Assembly: GCA_023395435.1 (NCBI GenBank)
Contig: JAEWZG010000143.1
Location: 1 to 47,548, forward strand
Reading direction: 5' to 3'
DNA from: Bacillota bacterium
GTDB taxonomy: Bacteria > Bacillota > Clostridia > Oscillospirales > Ruminococcaceae
Length of the DNA stretch: 47,548 bases
Below, in pieces: positions 15,854 to 23,478 of the stretch; position 1 is the stretch's first letter; each line of letters starts with the position of its first letter. The notes below the pieces were generated by a model, which was not told the origin of the DNA, searched no databases, and was given only the letters and a program-made list of their open reading frames with translations. Made by a program: the position numbers and the translations under genes.

Positions 15854-16543
15854 CAAACATTTGTTATTTTTAACTATACTACAAATTTTACTATACATTT
15901 CAATATCTTTTATCATTGCTTGTGGGTGACACATATTAATGAATATGATGTCATTATAAATACAACAGTCACGTTCTTTTTCCTCTTTCTTACCTATAAT
16001 CTCACAAATAATCTGATATGTATTTCCACATAAAATTTTTGTAGGTTTTAAAACGTCTATTTCATTTAATATTACCTCACTTTGAATTAAAGATTTGCTC
16101 CTTAATAATGACATATTAGTTCTTGAACTAGCACCACTTTTATTTATATTAGTTACAGCAATCTCTTTCAAAGACTCAATAATTTTACTATCATCTATTA
16201 CTTTAAATTCATATGTACCATAAGTTTTTATTGCAATTACCCAACGAGCAATATTTCTCCATGTACGAATAATCTTTTCATTTCCGATTATTATTTCATT
16301 TACATAATTTTTTATTGAATTCGCATTAGAATCATTAGCTTCTTTCAATATCACCAAAATTTTCTCTTGCTCATTATTATACTGTTCTTCATTAATCATT
16401 CCACCTAATGAATACTTTTTATTTGGAAATAAACTAAATTGCTTTTTTCTCCCGTATTTGCAATCTAATAGTTTTTTAATGGTTTCATGTAGTCGCTGAT
16501 CATATTCTGTATTTGTTATCATACTTTTTACACTTTCATGCAT
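15839..16543 (-). CDS. Inserted accessory protein with UDG-superfamily-like pattern
   Basis: A 234-aa protein of very AT-rich composition, unlike the head genes on either side, placed between terminase and portal, which are usually adjacent. The pattern ILVILKEANDS (residues about 63-73), TWRNIARWV, AVTNINKSGASS, PTKILCGNTYQII and NMCHPQA resembles the spacing of uracil-DNA-glycosylase-fold proteins. This is a by-eye resemblance, and glycosylase activity is not shown. The start is uncertain: ATG at 16543 has no good ribosome site, and ATG at 16522 is an alternative. Its own terminator marks it as an inserted transcription unit. A DNA-damage or anti-defence role is speculative. Confidence 0.5.
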   Translation of the reverse strand: MHESVKSMITNTEYDQRLHETIKKLLDCKYGRKKQFSLFPNKKYSLGGMINEEQYNNEQEKILVILKEANDSNANSIKNYVNEIIIGNEKIIRTWRNIARWVIAIKTYGTYEFKVIDDSKIIESLKEIAVTNINKSGASSRTNMSLLRSKSLIQSEVILNEIDVLKPTKILCGNTYQIICEIIGKKEEKERDCCIYNDIIFINMCHPQAMIKDIEMYSKICSIVKNNKCLSTFK

Positions 16544-16577
16544 TATTTAACATAATAATACCACAATCTTCCTAAAT

Positions 16578-18179
16578 TTACAACACCAATATCCCTCTTT
16601 CGTCATAAATACTTCCACCAGTATTTCCACCGCACCTTATCGCCCTATCCAATGCCATAATAGTTGCCACTGCACCGTCAATTTTCTCTGTGGATTTTTC
16701 TTTGTCCGGCTTGATGTTACCGGCGGGGTCTGTGCGGATAAAAATATTATCCATCATCCATCGCAAAACAGGGTGGCCAGCATGTGCTATTTTTTCTTCA
16801 AGAGTCAGCTTCATTAGCTCTTTTGTCGGTGGTGACATATCCTTGAAACCTTGACCGAATGGAACTACTGTAAACCCTAATCCCTCAAGGTTCTGCACCA
16901 TTTGAACAGCGCCCCAACGGTCAAAGGCAATTTCACGAATGTTATATTTTAAGCCGAGTTGCTCAATAAAATGCTCAATATATCCGTAATGCACAACATT
17001 GCCCTCAGTGGTGAAAAGCTGTCCTTGCCTTTCCCACACATCATAATTCACATGGTCACGTCGCACACGCAAATCAATGTTATCTTCAGGTATCCAAAAG
17101 TAAGGGAGCACAAAATATTTATCATCTTCGTCCACTGGTGTAAAAACAAGCACAAATGCCGTAATATCTGTACTGCTTGAAAGGTCCAGTCCACCGTAGC
17201 AAACTCTGCCTTTTAGTTCTTCTATATTAACAGCAAACGCACATTTATCCCATTTCTCCATTGGCATCCAACGGATAGCTTGTTTTACCCATTGGTTAAG
17301 TCGAAGTTGCCTAAAGGAGTTTTCTTCAGCAGGATTTTGCTTTGCAGATTCACAAGCAGCTTTAACTTTATCAATTCCAACAGTTATTCCAAGCGAGGGG
17401 TTAGCTTTCTTCCACACCTTCGGGTCTGTCCAGTCGTCCTCCTGTGCTGCACCGAAAATTACAGGATAAAATGTCGGGTCGTGCTTTCTGCCTTCAATTA
17501 TATCAAGTGCCTTTTGATGCACCTCCCAGCAGATACTGTTCTGATTATCACCGGCTGTTGTGATAAGAAAATACAGTGGCTGCATTCTCGCATCACCACT
17601 GCCTTTTGTCATAACATCATAAAGCTTTCTATTCGGCTGAGTATGTAGCTCATCAAAGACAACCCCATGTGTATTGAAGCCGTGCTTATTGCCAACATCA
17701 GCAGATAATACTTGATAAATACTGCCTGTAGGCTGATAAATAAGTCGTTTTTGCGAGTCGAGAATTTTTACCCGCTTTGATAATGCCGGACACATTCGAA
17801 CCATATCTGCTGCAACATTAAATACAATAGACGCTTGGTTCCTATCAGCTGCACAGCCATAAACCTCAGCACGTTCTTCATTATCACCGCAAGTGAGGAG
17901 AAGTGCAACAGCCGCAGCAAGTTCTGATTTGCCCATTTTCTTTGGGATTTCAACATAGGCTGTGTTAAATTGCCGATAGCCGTTGGGTTTAAGCGTTCCA
18001 AACACATCTCGGATAATCTGCTCCTGCCAATTTATTAGGTCAAAGGATTTACCAGACCAAGTGCCTTTAGTGTGTTTAAGAGATTCTATAAAGGCAACAG
18101 CATAGTCAGCGTGGCTTTTACTATAAATACTATCCTTTGATTTAAACTGTGTGGGTTTGTACTTATTAAGTTTCTGAAT
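16578..18179 (-). CDS. terL: Terminase large subunit
   Basis: About 533 aa. The ATPase domain has the Walker A-like PKKMGKSELAAA and Walker B VVFDELHTQ, with TTAGDNQNS as coupling motif. The nuclease domain has GGLDLSSSTDITAF and, near the end, EKIDGAVATIMALDRA with its acidic residue. It cuts the concatemer and drives DNA into the head. The start is unusual: AAGGAGG (18194-18188) is followed after 8 bases by an in-frame ATT (18179-18177), and no ATG, GTG or TTG follows for about 80 codons. The only upstream ATG (18236) lacks a ribosome site and would translate a terminator hairpin. I therefore place the start at ATT. Confidence 0.93.
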   Translation of the reverse strand: MQKLNKYKPTQFKSKDSIYSKSHADYAVAFIESLKHTKGTWSGKSFDLINWQEQIIRDVFGTLKPNGYRQFNTAYVEIPKKMGKSELAAAVALLLTCGDNEERAEVYGCAADRNQASIVFNVAADMVRMCPALSKRVKILDSQKRLIYQPTGSIYQVLSADVGNKHGFNTHGVVFDELHTQPNRKLYDVMTKGSGDARMQPLYFLITTAGDNQNSICWEVHQKALDIIEGRKHDPTFYPVIFGAAQEDDWTDPKVWKKANPSLGITVGIDKVKAACESAKQNPAEENSFRQLRLNQWVKQAIRWMPMEKWDKCAFAVNIEELKGRVCYGGLDLSSSTDITAFVLVFTPVDEDDKYFVLPYFWIPEDNIDLRVRRDHVNYDVWERQGQLFTTEGNVVHYGYIEHFIEQLGLKYNIREIAFDRWGAVQMVQNLEGLGFTVVPFGQGFKDMSPPTKELMKLTLEEKIAHAGHPVLRWMMDNIFIRTDPAGNIKPDKEKSTEKIDGAVATIMALDRAIRCGGNTGGSIYDERGILVL

Positions 18180-18196
18180 AGCTGTCGCCTCCTTGC

Positions 18197-18230
18197 AAAA
18201 GAAAAAGAGCCTACCAAATAGTAGACTCTT
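18197..18230 (-). terminator. Terminator between the 114-aa gene and terL
   Basis: Minus strand AAGAGTCTAC and GTAGGCTCTT (18230-18221 and 18214-18205) form a stem followed by TTTCTTTT. It ends the inserted 114-aa transcript just before the terL ribosome site. Confidence 0.8.
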
Positions 18231-18281
18231 AAACATAAATTAAATTTTCTGTACTAATTTTTTACATTTTAAGCATTTAAA

Positions 18282-18626
18282 TCAGCGAACTCTTTCCCAT
18301 TCTTTAATTCCGTTCGAGTTAGTTACCAGTCGAATAAACCCATTCTTAGATCCCCCACCAATGCTACCTGATGCTTTCTTTTTAGGATAATTCTCATTGT
18401 AAAAGATTATCATCAATGCTTTCATTGTTAACGCTATGCTTTTTTTGTCGCCAATATTAGGAAAAACTTGAGAAATAGCGTAGGGTGTTATCTGCCTAAT
18501 AGCTGTTTGATTTTTTATCCAACGAGCAGTCCCCTGTAGAACCCTTTGAAAAGCGTACCTTTTGTATACTTGCTTAACAAAATTCCCATTACTGTCATAA
18601 ACGTTTATCAATTGTATATTTATCAT
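18282..18626 (-). CDS. Unknown inserted accessory (moron) protein
   Basis: A 114-aa basic protein with no recognised domain. It starts MINIQLINVYDSNGNFVKQV and contains a central helical part (ARWIKNQTAIRQITPYAISQ) and a Gly/Lys-rich stretch before the end (KKKASGSIGGGSKNGF). It interrupts the usual DUF5049-terL neighbourhood and has its own promoter (18715-18743), a folded leader (18638-18700) and a terminator. This suggests expression independent of the late operon. The basic composition could mean nucleic-acid binding, but nothing specific supports this. Confidence 0.55.
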   Translation of the reverse strand: MINIQLINVYDSNGNFVKQVYKRYAFQRVLQGTARWIKNQTAIRQITPYAISQVFPNIGDKKSIALTMKALMIIFYNENYPKKKASGSIGGGSKNGFIRLVTNSNGIKEWERVR

Positions 18627-18637
18627 ATCTGTACCAT

Positions 18638-18700
18638 CTTTCTTTAACTAATATATAGCAGTTTTTTAATGGGTGCCAGCCCCATGTTATTTAAAGAAAG
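18638..18700 (-). promoter_or_regulatory. Folded 5' leader of the 114-aa gene
   Basis: In the leader RNA a 10-base perfect inverted repeat (CTTTCTTTAA at 18700-18691 with TTAAAGAAAG at 18647-18638) encloses a second hairpin (ATGGG with CCCAT). The downstream arm covers the only purine-rich stretch that could act as ribosome site, so the fold may limit translation. Confidence 0.4.
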
Positions 18701-18714
18701 GTCTTTTTATTTGC

Positions 18715-18743
18715 ATTATATCATTAAATTATAAAATTGTCTA
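18715..18743 (-). promoter_or_regulatory. Promoter of the 114-aa gene
   Basis: Minus strand TAGACA (18743-18738), 17 bases, then TATAAT (18720-18715) with an extended -10 (TGA). The -35 box overlaps the stop codon of the DUF5049 gene. Confidence 0.7.
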
Positions 18744-18920
18744 CCCATCACCTTTAAGAATAAACCTTACATACTCATTTCGATGTTCCTCAAGATAAAC
18801 CAGCAACTCATAAATCCCAATATCTTTTGCGATTTTCTGTACGGTATTAATATCAAACATATTAGTTAGTCCTGTTGCACGAATAGCGAGAATCTGCTCC
18901 TTAATTTTATTGTCCACCAT
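18741..18920 (-). CDS. DUF5049 family small protein
   Basis: A 59-aa protein, easily missed because of its length. It reads MVDNKIKEQILAIRATGLTN, MFDINTVQKIAKDIGIYELL, VYLEEHRNEYVRFILKGDG, which matches the conserved DUF5049 pattern (EQILAIRATGxTNMFD, then YEEL, then EEHRxEYxxFI). It is found in many clostridial phages between the terminase subunits; its function is unknown. The ribosome site TTAGGGG lies upstream and the gene overlaps the zinc-ribbon gene by 14 bases. Confidence 0.85.
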   Translation of the reverse strand: MVDNKIKEQILAIRATGLTNMFDINTVQKIAKDIGIYELLVYLEEHRNEYVRFILKGDG

Positions 18921-19122
18921 TTCTTATACCCCTAAAATTATAATCACCCCTTTTAATCTCAGCAATATCAGCCTCGACTGCCTTTTGGTAGTCGGGGTCT
19001 TTTGTTTCCTTGTCCTTGCACTCAATACAAATGCAATCCTCGTTAAACATACTCATTATGCGACCACCCTTAAGGCTTTTGCCACAGCGGTCACAGTATT
19101 TCTGCGTAAAGAATTTATCCAT
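18907..19122 (-). CDS. Small zinc-ribbon phage protein
   Basis: A 71-aa protein with two Cys pairs (CDRCGKSL near residue 10 and CICIECKDKE near residue 31), a zinc-ribbon arrangement. The acidic tail (DPDYQKAVEADIAEIKRGDY) is typical of a small conserved protein encoded between methyltransferase and terminase genes in related phages. Function unknown. The strong site AAGGAGGCCAACATCA precedes the ATG. Confidence 0.75.
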   Translation of the reverse strand: MDKFFTQKYCDRCGKSLKGGRIMSMFNEDCICIECKDKETKDPDYQKAVEADIAEIKRGDYNFRGIRNGGQ

Positions 19123-19269
19123 TGATGTTGGCCTCCTTGATTATTTTGTAAAACGTATTTGTTAATGCTTTTTTGTATACACATATTAACTCTATAAGCA
19201 GTACATATCAAGTCGATTAAATACTATATATTGTAGAAATATACAAATAAGATTTGTTCAGATTTTAGG

Positions 19270-21195
19270 TTAATTCAATTCCCACACAATACCGCTCAGT
19301 ACAAAACGAACACAAGGTAAAGCCACTCCATTACCCCACATCTTGTATTCAGCACTGTCTGAATAAGGATTTTTAAGCCACTTAATAATCTGCTGTCTAC
19401 TTTTTGTCTTTGTGCTTTTACCCATAATCTTACGGTGTGTTTCAAAGACCTCTGCCCAGAAAGATATTTCATTTTCAGTTGGATTAATTGTTTCAAGATT
19501 ATCACACCACCATATTGGGAAGCCTTGCAATAAGGCACATTCCTTTGGGGTTAATCTACGAACAGTGTAGTTGGTATCAACCACAGATGTGAAATTGCCC
19601 TTATCGGGCATACGCTGATTGCCACCAGCATTGTTTGCCGTAAGAGTTGGAGAAATAACATCTCCATTCCAAGCAACAGCCGAAGGACCTTGTGCATTCA
19701 AGGTTGATGCAACTCCGTTTTTGGTAATTCCAAGATTTCTTGCAAAATTCTGTCCACAGTTAAAAGTTTCTCGGTCAATGGCATAAACAACAGCGTGTTT
19801 ATCTGTTGTATTAAGAGTAAATGAAACCTCTTCATTTAAGCCACTTCCATTTGGGCCGTTTTTATCATCTCTACCAATCATTGAACCTTGCAGACATACA
19901 ACAGGCTCGCCACCATGCGTGCAAGTTAAAGTTGGTGCTTGCTCCTCAGTTATATTGCATGAAGACTTTCCACCACCTTGGTCTATACAAACAACGGCTA
20001 TCCCGCCTTGATTGCAAGAAGGATTTCCACCATTTGCATCTATAGTTCTGCTTGTATCTGCCTCATAAATTCCGCTATTGGGATTATCAGACTTCATTGA
20101 ATTACTACCATCAGAACAAATCCCATAAGCTTTCGGAACAAACACCATCTGGTCATTGTTACAGGAAAGTGTGGCTGATTTATCATCTTGAATTAAAGCG
20201 TCCTTGCCACCGCCATCACAACCGCTACAAATTTTCAGAGTCTTAGGAGTTTCTTCACAAACACACTGAACACCTTTATAGTCAGTTGCAAGAAGTGTCT
20301 GTGCAAGATTTTCTGTTATAGGTAAACCTTGTATTCGCTCACTTATTGCAAGAGGCAAGTTTTTGTTAACCACAAAAGGTTGATTGTTCCCACCCGTTCC
20401 ATATGTAGCAGAAACTGTCTGTGCAATATCAATTGGACCTATGTAACGTATATCTTGACTGTGGTTTTCAAACATTACTGACAGGCTTGTTTTTGAAGTG
20501 CTTTCTTCAGCATTGGTGGAAGTTCCTTCCCACGGACACTTGCTCTTCGTAAAATACCCTGACAAGCCTTCGGACTCAAATAATATTTTTCCGGCACACC
20601 TGTCTGCAAAATCTGTGACAAGGTAGATACGTCTGCGTCTTTGAGCGACTCCGAAGTATTGCGAGTCAAGAGTTCTCCATGCGAGGGAGAAATTATCACC
20701 CACGATTTCACCAGCATTTGCCCATTTTCCTTTTGGAGGTTCAGGAATAGAGAAGATTTCATCCTTAACCCCGCATACTGACTCAAGCACTGCTTTGAAG
20801 TCTTGTCCTTTATTTGAGGAGAAAGCTCCCGGAACATTCTCCCACACGATAAATCTTGGCTTTTCGCCATTAGTTGCTGACCTCATTTCCTTAATAATTC
20901 TAATTGCCTCATAAAAAAGGACAGATTGTTTTCCTTCCAAACCTGCTCTTTTGCCCGCCACTGACATATCAGTGCAAGGTGAGCCAAAAGTTATTATATC
21001 AACTGGCTCTATTTCTGCTCCGTTTATTGTTGAAATATTACCGAGATGTTTAACCTGTGGCAAGCGTTTGGTAGTAACTCTTATGGGAAATGGTTCAATC
21101 TCTGATGCCCATATAGGAGTTATCCCTGAAAGCAGACCACCGAGTGGAAATCCTCCCGAGCCGTCAAAGAGTGAACCAAGGGTAAGATTACTCAT
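19270..21195 (-). CDS. DNA (cytosine-5) methyltransferase with repeat-rich recognition region
   Basis: A 641-aa C5 methyltransferase. Motif I is LTLGSLFDGSGGFPLGGLL, motif IV GSPCTDMSVAGKRAG with the catalytic Cys near residue 74, motif VI IVWENVPG and motif VIII AQRRRRIYLV. Motifs IX/X are near the end (VRRLTPKECALLQGFP and the final part). Between about residues 205 and 545 is a long insertion in the target-recognition region made of about eight degenerate units with the core [AS]xTLxxxxxxxxVV. It probably protects phage DNA from host restriction; the recognised site cannot be read from sequence. The frame overlaps the adjacent methyltransferase gene by 8 bases. Confidence 0.93.
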   Translation of the reverse strand: MSNLTLGSLFDGSGGFPLGGLLSGITPIWASEIEPFPIRVTTKRLPQVKHLGNISTINGAEIEPVDIITFGSPCTDMSVAGKRAGLEGKQSVLFYEAIRIIKEMRSATNGEKPRFIVWENVPGAFSSNKGQDFKAVLESVCGVKDEIFSIPEPPKGKWANAGEIVGDNFSLAWRTLDSQYFGVAQRRRRIYLVTDFADRCAGKILFESEGLSGYFTKSKCPWEGTSTNAEESTSKTSLSVMFENHSQDIRYIGPIDIAQTVSATYGTGGNNQPFVVNKNLPLAISERIQGLPITENLAQTLLATDYKGVQCVCEETPKTLKICSGCDGGGKDALIQDDKSATLSCNNDQMVFVPKAYGICSDGSNSMKSDNPNSGIYEADTSRTIDANGGNPSCNQGGIAVVCIDQGGGKSSCNITEEQAPTLTCTHGGEPVVCLQGSMIGRDDKNGPNGSGLNEEVSFTLNTTDKHAVVYAIDRETFNCGQNFARNLGITKNGVASTLNAQGPSAVAWNGDVISPTLTANNAGGNQRMPDKGNFTSVVDTNYTVRRLTPKECALLQGFPIWWCDNLETINPTENEISFWAEVFETHRKIMGKSTKTKSRQQIIKWLKNPYSDSAEYKMWGNGVALPCVRFVLSGIVWELN

Positions 21196-22399
21196 CTTCA
21201 GCCACCTCGGAATACTTTATCTTTTCATCACCTCTCAAAAGAAACACACTATCAGCCGAACCCGTATGCTCAATATATCTTTTTACAATGACATCTGCAT
21301 ACTTTTCATCAAGCTCAATGGTGTAGCAAATTCTGTCCGTCTGCTCACAAGCTATGAGGGTTGAACCACTGCCACTAAAAGGGTCAAGAACAATTGAGTT
21401 AGTTAAACTAGAGTTTGTTATCGGATAAGCAACAAGTGCAATCGGCTTCATAGTAGGATGATATTTTGATTTTGCTGGCCTATCAAAATTCCAAATAGTT
21501 CTTTGTTTTCTGTCTGCATAAAACTTATGTCCGGCTGTCGGCTTCCAACCAACAAGTACCGGCTCATGGCAATACTGATAATCACATCTGCCGAGAACGG
21601 GAACATTCTTCACCCATATACAAGTCTGATGGCAAAAGAAACCGGCGTCTTTAAATGCCATTCTGAAATTTACAGTTTCTCTGTCAGCATGGAAAACATA
21701 AATTGAGCCACCATCAGTTAAGCTTTCATACATTCCTTTGTAGGCTGATAGCAGAAACTCATAAAATTTCTTATCATCCATATTATCATTTTGGATTGTT
21801 CCCGCTGTACCTTCATAAGCGACATTGTACGGAGGGTCAGTTACAACAAGATTTGCTTTCTTGCCATCCATCAGTTTTGTATAGGTTTCAAGCTTTGTAC
21901 TATCACCACAGATAAGTCGGTGTCTGCCGAGTAGCCACACATCACTTTGCTTTGTAATAAGTGTTTCAGGCAAAGGCTCGTCAAAATTGTCTTCTGTTAC
22001 ATTAGCACCCGAATTTAAAAGCTTATCAATCTCATCAACCTCAAAGCCAAGCTCTGAAATATCAAATTCAAGATCTTTTAAGTTTTCCATCTCAACTGCT
22101 AATAATTCTTTATCCCAGCCTGCATCTTCGGCAAGACGGTTGTCTGCAATGATGTAGGCTTTTTTCTGTGCATCTGTTAAATGGTCAACAAAAACACAAG
22201 GCACTTCAGTCATTCCCTCTGCCTTTGCAGCGAGAACACGTCCGTGCCCTGCGATAATATTAAATTTGCTGTCTATGAGAATAGGATTTACAAAACCAAA
22301 TTCACGCAAGCTTGATTGTAGCTTTTTAAGCTGTTCAGGACTATGCGTCCTTGAATTATTTATGTAAGGAACAAGCTTGTCTATCGGTATCCGCTCCAT
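21188..22399 (-). CDS. ParB-like nuclease-domain / DNA methyltransferase fusion (beta class, N6-A or N4-C)
   Basis: A 403-aa protein. Residues 1-90 have the ParB/Srx fold (IPIDKLVPYINNSRTHSPEQ, then GHGRVLAAKAEG and YIIADNRLAEDA). The methyltransferase part has catalytic TDPPYNV near residue 190 and, later, the SAM-binding VLDPFSGSGST. DPPY before the SAM motif means beta class. Such phage enzymes modify adenine or cytosine and may protect DNA. ATG at 22399 lies 23 bases from GGGGAGGAA; an in-frame CTG at 22417 has ideal spacing and would add six residues (LNTTEK). The true start is therefore uncertain. Confidence 0.92.
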   Translation of the reverse strand: MERIPIDKLVPYINNSRTHSPEQLKKLQSSLREFGFVNPILIDSKFNIIAGHGRVLAAKAEGMTEVPCVFVDHLTDAQKKAYIIADNRLAEDAGWDKELLAVEMENLKDLEFDISELGFEVDEIDKLLNSGANVTEDNFDEPLPETLITKQSDVWLLGRHRLICGDSTKLETYTKLMDGKKANLVVTDPPYNVAYEGTAGTIQNDNMDDKKFYEFLLSAYKGMYESLTDGGSIYVFHADRETVNFRMAFKDAGFFCHQTCIWVKNVPVLGRCDYQYCHEPVLVGWKPTAGHKFYADRKQRTIWNFDRPAKSKYHPTMKPIALVAYPITNSSLTNSIVLDPFSGSGSTLIACEQTDRICYTIELDEKYADVIVKRYIEHTGSADSVFLLRGDEKIKYSEVAEDE

Positions 22400-22562
22400 T
22401 TTTTCTGTTGTGTTCAGTTGAATTCCTCCCCTTAATTTTATTTAAGCCTTTTTCAGCGCCGGAAATATCACCACTCAATGCCTGACCTTTCAGAGCTTTA
22501 AACTGTTGCAATGTTAGGTCTGATTGTTTCAAGTGCTTTATAAATCTTGTAATATCAGTCAT
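22356..22562 (-). CDS. Small conserved phage protein
   Basis: A 68-aa protein from ATG at 22562 with GGAGGTAAA just upstream. It begins MTDITRFIKHLKQSDLTLQQ, then FKALKGQALSGDISGAEKGL. This is the pattern of a small conserved protein encoded between terS and methyltransferase genes in clostridial phages (a short helical domain with GQALxGDxxGAxKGL). Its last 23 residues overlap the start of the methyltransferase gene in another frame, which suggests coupling. Function unknown. Confidence 0.65.
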   Translation of the reverse strand: MTDITRFIKHLKQSDLTLQQFKALKGQALSGDISGAEKGLNKIKGRNSTEHNRKNGADTDRQACSLHK

Positions 22563-22581
22563 TTTACCTCCGTTTGGGTAT

Positions 22582-22612
22582 AAAAAAAGACAACTCAATT
22601 AAGAATTGTCTT
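22582..22612 (-). terminator. Terminator of the 233-aa accessory gene
   Basis: Minus strand AAGACAATTC and GAGTTGTCTT pair and are followed by seven T. It ends the accessory gene and lies about 10 bases before the next core ribosome site. Bases 22573-22592 match 8724-8743 at 19 of 20 positions. Confidence 0.85.
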
Positions 22613-22679
22613 GAGAAAATTTAGTTAAATAATACAAGGCCATGCTCATAATCTTACAAATAAATCTGAATTTGTTATA

Positions 22680-23381
22680 TTACTTATTTCTTCCTTGTAT
22701 CAATAAAACTGAATTATCTAAATACTCATATATTTCATTAACGTTCATCTCTGAAATCCATTTAGGCTTATCTTCTGGGGTAAACCATTTAATTTTTTCT
22801 TTTGATATTTCACCATTTAAAAATATTCCGTCTAGTTTTTCTCTAATTATCCATGAATGTAAAGAGTCATATGTTTCATAGTACTTAGCTAACGCACCTT
22901 TATCAAAACATTCATAAAGCGTTAAGTCTATTCTATCCTCAGCAATGCTATACCTCTGAGGATTCATTTTTTTCTCTGGCAAAAGCATATAATTTCCTCT
23001 TGAATAGCACACCTTTGCAAAATTATCAAGACGTTTATTAATATCTTTTATTTTCAAAGTATAGTCATTCTCCCATGTAGCTCTTATTTGGTTCAGTAAG
23101 GCTTTAAGATTTCCTATTGTTTTTGCATTCTTTTTAACTGTCCAATTTGCTTCAAGTTTTAATAATCTACAATAAGGAGTCCAAAACGATATTATTGTAT
23201 CAGCCTTTAATGCCTCAGCTTTCTGTTTTTTAGCCACCTCATAATAGTACTTTGCATCATTATCATTCTGCAATCTAAGATTGTCTTTTTTATCCCATGA
23301 AAGGTTATCATAATTTATGTTTTGTTTTAATTCTTCCCATGCTAAGTATTGCTCTAATATTTTTTCAACAGAATCTGCCAT
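22680..23381 (-). CDS. Unknown accessory protein inserted between terS and the methyltransferase genes
   Basis: A 233-aa, AT-rich gene starting at ATG 23381 after GCGGAGGTATAGC; the frame extends 13 codons further up. Residues include ISFWTPYCRLLKLEANWTVK, NAKTIGNLKALLNQIRATWE, AKVCYSRGNYMLLPEKKMNP and DRIDLTLYECFDKGALAKYY. The alternating helices around a 'RGNYMLLP' segment recall a family of uncharacterised bacterial proteins, but I cannot name it. No transmembrane segment or nuclease motif is visible. Its own terminator, distinct composition and odd position mark it as a moron, possibly for defence or superinfection exclusion (inference). Confidence 0.55.
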   Translation of the reverse strand: MADSVEKILEQYLAWEELKQNINYDNLSWDKKDNLRLQNDNDAKYYYEVAKKQKAEALKADTIISFWTPYCRLLKLEANWTVKKNAKTIGNLKALLNQIRATWENDYTLKIKDINKRLDNFAKVCYSRGNYMLLPEKKMNPQRYSIAEDRIDLTLYECFDKGALAKYYETYDSLHSWIIREKLDGIFLNGEISKEKIKWFTPEDKPKWISEMNVNEIYEYLDNSVLLIQGRNK

Positions 23382-23478
23382 GCTATACCTCCGCAAATTT
23401 CTATTTATCATTTTGTTCAATTTAGTAAATTTACAATTAATATAATATCACAAAACCATAAATTTTCCAAGTGTTTGT

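Noticed and set aside
18180..18236. Upstream ATG at 18236 as the large terminase start
   Set aside because: It has no ribosome site and would place coding sequence through a terminator hairpin; the good ribosome site is 40 bases downstream.
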